Shown here: in pieces, positions 1 to 5,986 of the stretch
How the letters are laid out: every line of letters begins with the position of its first letter
Numbering within the stretch: position 1 is the first letter of the stretch
Assembly (NCBI GenBank): GCA_964543275.1
Contig: CAZIWW010000022.1
Location: 1-13,810, forward strand
Origin: CAZIWW01 sp964543275
GTDB lineage: Bacteria; Patescibacteriota; Minisyncoccia; Moranbacterales; UBA11712
Length of the DNA: 13,810 nt
Direction: 5' to 3'
The notes under the pieces: model-generated
Told to the model about the DNA's origin: nothing
Database searches by the model: none
What the model saw: the letters and a program-made list of their open reading frames with translations, nothing else
Program-made: the position numbers and the translations under genes

Positions 1-44
1 ATGATTATCCTCGACAGAATCCGGCTTACAGGCTTCGGCTGGCG
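1..44 (+). ncRNA. rnpB: RNase P RNA, 3' end (partial)
   Basis: The first bases match the 3' end of bacterial type A RNase P RNA. The stretch CGACAGAATCCGGCTTACAG (positions 13-32) corresponds to the universally conserved segment near the 3' end of E. coli M1 RNA (ACGACAGAACCCGGCTTATC, recalled), and the preceding ATGATTATCCT resembles the bases just before it in M1. This segment forms part of the catalytic core with the 5' part of the molecule, which lies outside the window. The RNA processes tRNA 5' ends. The exact 3' end cannot be fixed: it should finish in the P1 strand, around GGCTTCGGCTGG at 30-41. The open frame 1-120 over the same bases is then fortuitous. Confidence is high for identity and low for the end. 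Confidence 0.85.
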
Positions 45-45
45 A

Positions 46-178
46 GTTCTCTACGAATTACTAATTTTGTACGGATGCACGAATGAGATCTTTGCAATGC
101 GATTTTGGACTAAAGTATAGCTCAATGACTAGACTATTATTCGTATATTCGTAGGTGGATTCGTAATTCGTAGAGAAA
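46..178. repeat. Imperfect inverted-repeat element, copy 1, upstream of the sugar transferase gene
   Basis: The left arm (46-88), read on the minus strand, and the right arm (135-178), read on the plus strand, have the same order of motifs: ATTCGTryATyCGTA, a short variable spacer, then ATTmGTAATTCGTAGAGAA. The inner 19 bases (47-65 against 159-177) pair with one mismatch. The arms enclose about 45 bases of unrelated sequence holding a possible promoter. The right arm ends four bases before the ATG at 182. A second paired copy lies at 11611-11730 and a single arm at 2143-2185. It could be a small non-autonomous mobile element or a conserved 5' leader. No transposase or target-site duplication was recognised. 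Confidence 0.75.
92..121 (+). promoter_or_regulatory. Possible promoter of the sugar transferase gene
   Basis: TTGCAA (92-97) and TATAGC (116-121) are separated by 18 bases and lie in the loop between the arms of the inverted-repeat element. Transcription would start near 128 and the mRNA leader would contain the whole right arm. The match to the sigma-70 consensus is moderate, and read-through from rnpB is possible. Confidence 0.4.
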
Positions 179-181
179 TCC

Positions 182-1600
182 ATGAAAAAATCAGAACTTT
201 TTTTCGGCGCATTACTTGTCCCGGTGGATTTTATGATGCTGGTCTTGGCGGCCAGTCTAGCTTACTGGTTGAGATTTACCGCCGGCATAACAGAGATTAA
301 GCCAGTGCTGTTCGATTTCCCTTTTAGCGAATATTTAAAAGTGGTACTCCTGGTACTGCCTTTTTTCATATTGGTATTTGCTTTTGAAGGTCTATACTCT
401 TTGAAAACTACTCGCTCCTTCTTGAAGGAATTTTTTAAAATAATTTTGGCGGTCTCCGTTGGCTTAGCTATTTTGATAGTGGTTATTTTCTTGAACCCTG
501 AATGGTTTTCTTCTCGGTTTATTATTCTGACTGCCTGGTTTTTAGCTATCATCTTAGTAACTCTAGCCCGCTACTCAATTAATTTTATTCAGAAATTACT
601 TTTGATTTATAAAGGAATTGGCATGCACCGTCTGGTTCTTGTGGGAAGGAACGGTTTTAAAGAAATTTTGGTTAGAGAATTTGATCGTCATCCGGAATTT
701 GGCTATAGAATAGTTGCGCGGGAGGATAAATTAGACATTGATTCGCTTCGCTTAATCAAAAAGAGTCGGGGGATTGACGAAATAGTTGTCTGCGATCCCA
801 ACTTTCCGTCAGCGGATTTGCGCAAATTAAACGAGTATTGCAATCGAAACCGTATTGGACTTAAATTTATTCCAACTCTGCTTCAAACTATTAGCACTAA
901 TTTTGACATTAATATTCTATTCGGCGAACCGGTAATTGAAATTAAAAATACGCCTTTGGATGGATGGGGAAAAATTACTAAAAGAGTTTTTGATATTGTT
1001 GGTTCAGTATTTGGCATAATTATTGCTTCTCCCATAATGCTGATTACGGCTGCAGCCATCAAGCTTGATTCTCGCGGGCCAATTATTTTTAGAAACGAAC
1101 GGGTGGGGCACAAGGGCAACTTCGATCTGTATAAGTTTCGCTATATGAAAACTGAATTCTGCACCGGCCCTCAAAATCCCGAACATAAAAAAGCTCTCGA
1201 ATATGAAAAAGAGCTTATAAAAAATCAAAGTGTGAGAAGAGGTCCGCTTTATAAAATAAAGAACGATCCCAGAAAAACTCGAGTGGGAAAGTTTATTGAA
1301 GCTGTTTCCATTGACGAACTTCCCCAGCTTTTTAATGTGCTGGTCGGGGATTTAAGCTTGGTTGGCCCCAGGCCTCATCAGCCGCGCGAAGTGGAAAGTT
1401 ATGAAGAGTGGCAGAAGAGGACTATTTCCATCAAGCCGGGAATGACCGGTCTGGCTCAAATCAGCGGACGCTCTGATTTAAGCTTTGAGGACGAAGCCAA
1501 GCTGGACATCTATTACATAGAAAACTGGTCTTTGTGGATGGACATTCAGATTTTGTTTAAGACTTTTTTTGTGTTGTTTAGAAGAAGGAAGAACTGGTAA
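182..1600 (+). CDS. Polyprenyl-phosphate sugar-1-phosphate transferase (WbaP/WcaJ-type), first step of polysaccharide synthesis
   Basis: This 472-aa membrane enzyme should transfer a sugar-1-phosphate from an NDP-sugar to undecaprenyl phosphate, starting a repeat unit on the cytoplasmic face. Four hydrophobic segments (about 8-30, 51-73, 85-104 and 112-130) are followed by a CoA-binding-like Rossmann region starting at LVLVGRNG (151-158). The catalytic bacterial sugar transferase domain begins at KRVFDIV (268-273) with a hydrophobic hairpin. It continues through ERVGHKG (306-312), YKFRYM (317-322), SIDELPQL (376-383, with the Asp378-Glu379 dyad known to be catalytic in PglC-like enzymes), LVGPRPHQPREV (393-404) and GMTGLAQISGR (420-430). 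Length and domain order are normal for the large two-domain subfamily. The sugar (glucose, galactose or other) cannot be told. The ATG at 182 starts a natural TM segment; GAGA four to nine bases upstream is at best a weak ribosome binding site. It stands alone, with a terminator behind it. Confidence 0.93.
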   Translation: MKKSELFFGALLVPVDFMMLVLAASLAYWLRFTAGITEIKPVLFDFPFSEYLKVVLLVLPFFILVFAFEGLYSLKTTRSFLKEFFKIILAVSVGLAILIVVIFLNPEWFSSRFIILTAWFLAIILVTLARYSINFIQKLLLIYKGIGMHRLVLVGRNGFKEILVREFDRHPEFGYRIVAREDKLDIDSLRLIKKSRGIDEIVVCDPNFPSADLRKLNEYCNRNRIGLKFIPTLLQTISTNFDINILFGEPVIEIKNTPLDGWGKITKRVFDIVGSVFGIIIASPIMLITAAAIKLDSRGPIIFRNERVGHKGNFDLYKFRYMKTEFCTGPQNPEHKKALEYEKELIKNQSVRRGPLYKIKNDPRKTRVGKFIEAVSIDELPQLFNVLVGDLSLVGPRPHQPREVESYEEWQKRTISIKPGMTGLAQISGRSDLSFEDEAKLDIYYIENWSLWMDIQILFKTFFVLFRRRKNW

Positions 1601-1753
1601 AGCCAACGATTGGGAAATAATAAACAATAATCGGCAAGCGGCTAATTATACTTATGTGAAAAAAATTTAAAAGAACGCAGTATTTAAAAGCATACTTGGT
1701 TTAAAATCAAAGATTATGGCCATACTGGAATGTTTTTCTTTTCTATTTTTTCA

Positions 1754-1787
1754 AGGAATCATCATCTGATGGTTCTTAATTTTTTTT
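1754..1787 (+). terminator. Intrinsic terminator after the sugar transferase gene
   Basis: A 10-bp stem (1754-1763 with 1768-1777, including two G-U pairs) closes a four-base ATCT loop. It is followed by AA and eight T residues (1780-1787), as expected for a Rho-independent terminator on the plus strand. It lies 153 bases past the stop at 1600 and separates this gene from the next transcription unit. Confidence 0.8.
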
Positions 1788-1995
1788 AGAAACAATGAAT
1801 TAGTCACATTATTGCCTCGTTCAACAGACGGATATTTCACCAATTATATCTACAGTCTGCTGGCTTATCAAATCGCTTAATTATTAAAGTGAGAAAAAAC
1901 TTTAAACCACAATTCAGAATATTTAACGACTGAATCCCAAAAATTCTGGATTTTTGAATTGATGAGATTTGGTTGTTAGAAATGTTTTGTAATTT

Positions 1996-2032
1996 AAAAA
2001 AGAGAGGTTTATAGGGAACTATAAGCCTTTCT
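1996..2032 (-). terminator. Terminator-like hairpin reading on the minus strand
   Basis: Positions 2001-2014 and 2019-2032 form a 14-bp stem with two G-U wobbles and a four-base loop (GGAA on the plus strand). The six A residues at 1996-2001 become a U tract on the minus-strand transcript, so the structure terminates in that direction only. No minus-strand gene ends here, so the RNA it would terminate is unknown. It also sits directly in front of the plus-strand promoter at 2035 and may insulate it. Confidence 0.6.
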
Positions 2033-2034
2033 CA

Positions 2035-2063
2035 TTGCCAAAATTAACAAAATAGCTTATACA
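2035..2063 (+). promoter_or_regulatory. Probable promoter of the first glycosyltransferase gene
   Basis: TTGCCA (2035-2040) and TATACA (2058-2063) are spaced by exactly 17 bases, a good sigma-70-type promoter. Transcription would start near 2070, giving a leader of about 115 bases that includes the repeat arm at 2143-2185. It follows immediately after a hairpin and far behind the upstream terminator, so the glycosyltransferase probably begins its own transcription unit. Confidence 0.55.
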
Positions 2064-2142
2064 ATTAACACTGCTATAGCATTCTTATTTGTATCATCTT
2101 GTTTTGTTGCCAATTTTGTGCCAAAAAGCTACAATTTATTCA

Positions 2143-2185
2143 CGATTCGCACATTCGTACGGGTTCGTAATTCATAGAGAAATTC
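2143..2185 (+). repeat. Solo arm of the inverted-repeat element in a 5' leader
   Basis: ATTCGCACATTCGTA, a short spacer and TTCGTAATTCATAGAGAAAT repeat, with few changes, the right arm of the element at 135-178. The arm ends against the ATG at 2186, just as copy 1 ends against the ATG at 182. No opposing left arm was found upstream. The AGAGAAA piece is the only thing near a ribosome binding site position for both genes. Confidence 0.75.
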
Positions 2186-3292
2186 ATGAAAATCGCTCTA
2201 GTTCACGATTATCTGGTTCAATATGGAGGCGCTGAAAGAGTGCTGGAGTGTTTTTGTGAAATTTGGCCGTACGCGCCGATTTATACGCTGATTTATGACG
2301 AGGAGCGAACGCACGGAAAATTTAAAGGCAAAAGAATTTATACTTCTTTTTTGCAAAATTTCCCCTTTTCTCATTCCCAGCACAGAATTTTTCCTCCACT
2401 GATGCCGCCGGCTATTGAGCAGTTTGATTTATCAAAATACGATATAGTTTTGTCAGATTCGTCCAGCTACGCCAAGGGGATCATTACTCCACCGGAGACC
2501 CTGCACATCTGCTACTGCCATACACCGATGCGCTATGCCTGGGACGACTGCCAGAAATATATTCAAGAATTCGGTTTTCCCAGAATGGTCAAAAAAGTTG
2601 TTCCGTTTTTTATGAATTATATCCGCCTTTGGGATCGGATAAGCGCCGATCGGGTGGATGAATTCGTGGCTAATTCCAAGTTCGTTTCCAAGCGAATCAA
2701 AAAATATTATAAAAAAGATTCATTTGTTATTAATCCTCCAGTTGATGTTAAGAAATTTTATGTGGATGAAAAAAACGAGAATTATTTTCTAATGGTTGGA
2801 AGACTTATGACTTACAAGCGATTTGATATTGTTATTGAAGCTTTCAATCGGCTTGGGTGGAAACTGAAGATCATCGGCCGAGGTCCTGATTTTAAGAGAC
2901 TGCGAAAAGCGGCCAAGAGCAACATCGAATTTACAGGACGGCTCACTGACGAACAGTTGCGGCAAGCTTATGCTCGCGCTCAAGCTTTCATATTTCCGCA
3001 GGAAGAGGATTTCGGCATTGTGGCTATAGAGGCTATGGCTTCCGGAAAGCCAATTATAGCTTTCAAAGGAGGGGATATTGTTGAGCATGCGAGAGAAAAT
3101 AGAGAAGGCGTTTTCTTTAATGAGCAAACTCCCGAAGCGATCATTGACGCTCTTAGAAAGTTCGACCCCAGCAACTTTAACTCTCATGAAATCCGCGAGC
3201 GGTCTCTGGGATTTGACAGAGAGATATTTAAGAGTAAGATAAGGGAATATATAGAGGAAAGTTTAGAAAGGCATAAAAATAGAATTAAGTAG
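2186..3292 (+). CDS. GT4-family glycosyltransferase (WbaZ-like)
   Basis: This 368-aa, two-Rossmann-domain (GT-B) cytoplasmic or membrane-associated enzyme should transfer a sugar from an NDP-sugar donor to the growing lipid-linked saccharide. The N-terminal acceptor domain opens with MKIALVHDYLVQYGGAERVL (1-20), the typical glycine-rich GT4 start, and carries ICYCHTPMRYAWD (108-120), a motif I associate with WbaZ-like mannosyltransferases. The C-terminal donor domain has FLMVGRLMTYKRFD (201-214), IIGRGPD (229-235) and the EX7E motif between Glu274 and Glu282 in the segment EDFGIVAIEAMASGKP. Length is normal. It has its own promoter and repeat-arm leader. The donor sugar is not determinable; mannose is only suggested by the WbaZ resemblance. 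Confidence 0.92.
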   Translation: MKIALVHDYLVQYGGAERVLECFCEIWPYAPIYTLIYDEERTHGKFKGKRIYTSFLQNFPFSHSQHRIFPPLMPPAIEQFDLSKYDIVLSDSSSYAKGIITPPETLHICYCHTPMRYAWDDCQKYIQEFGFPRMVKKVVPFFMNYIRLWDRISADRVDEFVANSKFVSKRIKKYYKKDSFVINPPVDVKKFYVDEKNENYFLMVGRLMTYKRFDIVIEAFNRLGWKLKIIGRGPDFKRLRKAAKSNIEFTGRLTDEQLRQAYARAQAFIFPQEEDFGIVAIEAMASGKPIIAFKGGDIVEHARENREGVFFNEQTPEAIIDALRKFDPSNFNSHEIRERSLGFDREIFKSKIREYIEESLERHKNRIK

Positions 3293-3330
3293 CTAATGGC
3301 CAGAAATTAGAAATTGTCTGCCAGATATAT

Positions 3331-3430
3331 AGATCCTCGCCTGATGGATGGGCAGGCGTCTTCGACGAGAAGTCGGAAGTTAGTAATTAACTAAGCTCTA
3401 ATTACGAATTTCAAATTGCTAATTTCAAAG
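3331..3430. repeat. Intergenic mosaic of small hairpins and AT-rich repeat motifs
   Basis: A GC-rich island in an AT-rich spacer holds two adjacent hairpins: CGCCTG/CAGGCG (3338-3343 with 3353-3358, nine-base loop), and CTTCGAC with GTCGGAAG (3360-3366 with 3372-3379, one bulge). Next comes a short inverted repeat, TTAGTAATTA against TAATTACGAA. The 12-mer AATTACGAATTT also occurs in the element at 11611-11730, and the AATTTCAAATT motif recurs inside lepA. No T tract follows either hairpin, so this is not a clear terminator. It looks like debris of several dispersed repeat families. Confidence 0.55.
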
Positions 3431-3433
3431 CTT

Positions 3434-4066
3434 ATGGATTTAAAAGAATATTACAAAATCTTCAAACAAAACATCTCGGTTGCAATTTATACTGTGACCA
3501 TTTTTGTAATTGCCGCCTATATTTGGTCGGTTAAAAAATCGGAAACTTATACCGCGTCGCTCTTGTTAAATTTAACCAGAACTGAACTTCAGCGAAACTC
3601 TGATTTTCGCTATGACCAGTTCTATAGAATCGAGGCCGACGATAAGTTTGCCGATACTATTAAACAGTGGCTTAAAAATCCGGGAGTGGTAGCTAAGGTT
3701 TATAACGAAGCTCATATTAATTCGGAGCATAAAACCTTGAGACAACTTTCCAAAAGCTTTAAGGTTGACAAGCTTTCTCCGGAAATTGTTGAAGTTCGCT
3801 TAACTACGGCCAGTAGGGAGGATGCGGAGAAAATCAGCGAGGCTATCGGAGTGGTTATTTCAGAAAAGATTAAACTTCTAAACAGCGATGCGCGCGATCC
3901 CAACTGGTTTAAAATTATACCTTCCGATCCAATAATTCTTAAAAATACCCAGAATTTAATTATCAACCTTTCGGCAGCGGCAGCGGCGGGGTTATTTCTG
4001 GGAGCCATCTTTGCTTTTGTAAAACATTATCTAAAGGAAGACGAGGGATCTAATAAGGAGGAATAA
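3434..4066 (+). CDS. Wzz-like polysaccharide chain-length determinant (polysaccharide co-polymerase)
   Basis: This 210-aa protein has the two-TM layout of Wzz proteins: a short cytoplasmic N terminus, TM1 at about 14-33, an extracytoplasmic domain of about 140 residues, and TM2 at about 175-197 with a small charged tail. The segment before TM1 (MDLKEYYKIFKQNI) and the region around 84-150 (NPGVVAKVYNEA; LSPEIVEVRLTTASREDAEK) fit the family. The C-terminal cytoplasmic kinase domain of Gram-positive or Wzc-type relatives is absent. The frame is open from a TTG at 3416, but the ATG at 3434 is preferred because it gives the usual family N terminus. The gene ends in an AAGGAGG that may serve the following gene. 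It probably tunes the length of the glycan made by the neighbouring enzymes. Confidence 0.82.
   Translation: MDLKEYYKIFKQNISVAIYTVTIFVIAAYIWSVKKSETYTASLLLNLTRTELQRNSDFRYDQFYRIEADDKFADTIKQWLKNPGVVAKVYNEAHINSEHKTLRQLSKSFKVDKLSPEIVEVRLTTASREDAEKISEAIGVVISEKIKLLNSDARDPNWFKIIPSDPIILKNTQNLIINLSAAAAAGLFLGAIFAFVKHYLKEDEGSNKEE
4055..4061 (+). promoter_or_regulatory. Strong Shine-Dalgarno-like site at unusual distance
   Basis: AAGGAGG is a near-perfect anti-16S match, in a region where most genes lack one. It lies inside the last codons of the Wzz-like gene and 22 bases before the ATG at 4084, much farther than the usual 5-10 bases. No ATG, GTG or TTG in any useful frame lies at normal distance. An ATA codon in frame with the downstream gene (4072-4074) lies 10 bases away. 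Confidence 0.45.
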
Positions 4067-4083
4067 ACCTAATACTCTTTGAA

Positions 4084-5244
4084 ATGATTGTTGGAATTGA
4101 CGCAAGGTGCTTGGAGGAGGAAAAAATATCCGGAGTTGGGGAATATGTTTTAGAACTGCTTAAAAATATTTTTGAAATAGATAGGGCTAATCGGTACATT
4201 ATCTTTTCTAATTCTTTTAGAGAAAAGAAGAACAACTTTTCCTGGTGCAAGCGGTATTCTAATGTTGAAGTAAAAAAATTTCATTTTCCAAATAAGCTGT
4301 TAAATTTTTCCATCTGGTATTTCGGCTGGCCGAAAGTAGATCGGCTTATCGGAAAAGTGGATATTTTTTTTGCGCCTAATATTGCCTTTTTGTCAGTTAG
4401 TCAAAGGTGTCGGCTGGTGGTTACTTTCCATGATCTTTCCTACGAGCGCTACCCAGAGTTCTTTGCTATCAAAAAGAAGCTTTGGCATTTTGTGATAAAC
4501 CCTTCAAGTTTGGCTAAAAAAGCTGATAAGATTGTTGCCGTTTCTGCTTCAACGAAAGAGGATCTTAAAAATCTATACGATCTGTCAGAAGAGAAGATAA
4601 AAGTTATTTATCACGGCGTAAGCGGTAACTATAAGATTTTAGATCGAAACAATCCTAAATTTCTGGAGATACAAAAGAAATACAAACTTCCTTATAAGTT
4701 CATTCTTTGCCTGGGTTCAATTGAACCTCGTAAAAATATTGTTTCGCTGATTAGGGCTTACGAAAAGTTGCGGGACGGCGAACCCAAACTGGCTGAATAT
4801 AAACTGGTTATTGTCGGCGGTTACGGGTGGCTTTACGACGATGTTGTCAGAATCTCCAGCGAATCAAAATATAAGGACGATATAATTTTCACCGGCTATG
4901 TTGACCGAGGTGACAAAGTTTTTATTTATAATCTAGCCTCGCTTTTTGTTTATCCATCTTTTTTTGAGGGCTTTGGCCTTCCGCCGCTGGAAGCTATGGC
5001 TTGCGGCGTGCCGGTTATTACTTCCAATTGTTCATCTCTGCCGGAAGTTATTGGCAACTCTACTATTATGATCGACCCCGATCGTCCGGATGAAATAACT
5101 CAAGCTATATGCGCTGTTCTTAAAGACGAAAACTTGCGGAATCATTTGATTAAAACTGGCTTAGAAAGAGTTAAATTATTCAGCTGGAAAAAATGCGCCG
5201 AGGAGACAATAAAGTTATTTGAGGAGGTATCTAACTTGAAATAA
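4084..5244 (+). CDS. GT4-family glycosyltransferase (mannosyltransferase-like)
   Basis: This 386-aa GT-B enzyme should add a sugar from a nucleotide-sugar donor to the lipid-linked glycan at the cytoplasmic membrane face. It starts MIVGIDARCL, the common 'GIDAR' opening, and has SGVGEYVLELL (16-26) for the glycine loop, VTFHDLSYERYP (113-124) in the acceptor domain, FILCLGSIEPRKN (206-218), LVIVGGYG (241-248) and the EX7E motif Glu295 to Glu303 in EGFGLPPLEAMACG. It follows the Wzz-like gene by 17 bases, so the two are probably cotranscribed. It resembles the GT4 protein at 5987-7105 more than the one at 2186-3292 (same start, HDL motif and EGFGLPPLEAMA), so the two may be old paralogues. Substrate unknown. 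Confidence 0.92.
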   Translation: MIVGIDARCLEEEKISGVGEYVLELLKNIFEIDRANRYIIFSNSFREKKNNFSWCKRYSNVEVKKFHFPNKLLNFSIWYFGWPKVDRLIGKVDIFFAPNIAFLSVSQRCRLVVTFHDLSYERYPEFFAIKKKLWHFVINPSSLAKKADKIVAVSASTKEDLKNLYDLSEEKIKVIYHGVSGNYKILDRNNPKFLEIQKKYKLPYKFILCLGSIEPRKNIVSLIRAYEKLRDGEPKLAEYKLVIVGGYGWLYDDVVRISSESKYKDDIIFTGYVDRGDKVFIYNLASLFVYPSFFEGFGLPPLEAMACGVPVITSNCSSLPEVIGNSTIMIDPDRPDEITQAICAVLKDENLRNHLIKTGLERVKLFSWKKCAEETIKLFEEVSNLK

Positions 5245-5276
5245 AGTTATTCACTTTATAATCATAACCGCGAGTT

Positions 5277-5304
5277 AAAAACCCGCCTCTGTGAGCGCGG
5301 GCTT
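5277..5304 (-). terminator. Intrinsic terminator of the minus-strand unknown gene
   Basis: On the minus strand, CCCGC and GCGGG (plus coordinates 5297-5301 and 5282-5286) form a GC-rich stem, extended by G-T and A-T pairs. It closes a 10-base loop and is followed by a run of T residues (A at 5277-5281 on the plus strand). It lies about 20 bases past the stop at 5325 and is the only obvious terminator between the two convergent genes. Confidence 0.8.
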
Positions 5305-5324
5305 AATAGATCTTCTTCAGTTTT

Positions 5325-5786
5325 TTAGTCCTCCGATAAAATATAAACATCTTCTTCTGACTTTAACACCTCCTTCAATCTTTCAATAACCTGCTTTCCA
5401 TCTAAATTAGCCTTAAAGCAGGTTACCATTCCTTTTATGCTCTCGGAGGCGTCAGGTTCCAAACATAAACCTAACTGAATAACCTCAACGAGGCTGCCGA
5501 AACGAACGTATATAAATGATGCCGGCGTCTCAACCTCCAGGATTTTTAAGAATTCATCAAGCATAGCTATGTCGCCAGGGTCATATTCGTTAAGGGGGAA
5601 GCGATTAGGATCATCAGGGAATGTTAAAAAATTTATAAGGAGGGCTTTATTCTTAAAGTTAAATTCCCTTGGATCCCTGAAGGTTGAGTGATCTGGGGTT
5701 ATGAAGGTGGTAATGATTACGATATCAAAACCACCGTCCTCGCTTTCCAAATAACATCCTGCTTTCTTAATCTTTATCCAAACCAT
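5325..5786 (-). CDS. Hypothetical acidic protein, 153 aa, antiparallel in the glycan cluster
   Basis: I do not recognise this protein. It has no TM segment, signal peptide or Cys/His metal motif. It is rich in Asp and Glu, with alternating hydrophobic strands (FDIVIITTFI; SFIYVRFGSLVEVIQLGL) and a C-terminal helix (QVIERLKEVLKSEEDVYIL), which suggests a small soluble alpha/beta domain. The best start is the ATG at 5786 with AGAGAGG nine bases upstream; a TTG at 5795 in the same frame overlaps the spacer after that site. A GC-rich terminator follows directly. It is the only minus-strand gene in the window, convergent with one GT4 gene and divergent from another. This suggests a later insertion or a separately controlled function. 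Coding is supported by the balanced composition, ribosome binding site and terminator. Confidence 0.72.
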   Translation of the reverse strand: MVWIKIKKAGCYLESEDGGFDIVIITTFITPDHSTFRDPREFNFKNKALLINFLTFPDDPNRFPLNEYDPGDIAMLDEFLKILEVETPASFIYVRFGSLVEVIQLGLCLEPDASESIKGMVTCFKANLDGKQVIERLKEVLKSEEDVYILSED

Positions 5787-5875
5787 CGTTTCCAACCTCT
5801 CTTAAAATTTAAGGAGCTTGTCTCTTATGCCCAAACCTGCTTCCGTTCTGACACATCCCCGCCAAAAGGTCAAGA

Positions 5876-5904
5876 GTGACTAGTAAATTTAAAAATGATA
5901 AAAT
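5876..5904 (+). promoter_or_regulatory. Possible promoter of the third glycosyltransferase gene
   Basis: GTGACT (5876-5881) and TAAAAT (5899-5904) are separated by 17 bases. Transcription would start near 5911 and give a leader of about 75 bases with two hairpins (see the next entry). Each hexamer matches consensus only partly, but a promoter is needed here because the upstream neighbour runs on the other strand. Confidence 0.4.
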
Positions 5905-5927
5905 CTTTATGGGAGTTTTATGAATGT

Positions 5928-5973
5928 GTTGCGAAGCAACTCCAAAGTTTTAAGCTTTGCGCTTTAAGGTTTG
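5928..5973 (+). repeat. Two tandem hairpins in the leader of the third glycosyltransferase
   Basis: GTTGC-GAA-GCAAC (5928-5940) is a perfect 5-bp hairpin. It is followed by an imperfect 13-base inverted repeat (5943-5955 with 5961-5973) around TTTGC. The first could compete with pairing of GGAGTT (5912-5917) to AACTCC (5938-5943). A near copy of its right half in reverse complement, GAGTTGTTTCGCAAAC, lies at 7104-7119 at the end of the same gene. The structure may be a leader regulator or a small dispersed repeat; no known riboswitch was recognised. Confidence 0.4.
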
Positions 5974-5986
5974 AGCTTACATTATT

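Larger units (their letters stand above)
1601..2034. other. Long gene-free AT-rich spacer
   Basis: No convincing reading frame is visible on either strand between the stop at 1600 and the promoter at 2035; stops are frequent in all frames. It holds an intrinsic terminator (1754-1787), a short hairpin CAAAAAT/ATTTTTG around 1939-1956, an ATTCAG/CTGAAT inverted repeat just before it, and a strong hairpin at 2001-2032. The middle part (about 1790-1930) could be remnants of a decayed gene, but nothing recognisable remains. Confidence 0.6.

Noticed and set aside
1..120. Short open frame starting with ATG at base 1
   Set aside because: It overlaps the conserved 3' segment of RNase P RNA and the left arm of a repeat element; the predicted peptide resembles nothing and the frame is explained by chance.
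3416..3433. TTG start for the Wzz-like protein
   Set aside because: The six extra codons fall in a repeat-derived AT-rich motif; the ATG at 3434 gives the expected N terminus.
5688..5879. 63-aa plus-strand frame
   Set aside because: Mostly antisense to the better supported minus-strand gene at 5325-5786; it has no ribosome binding site and looks like a shadow frame.
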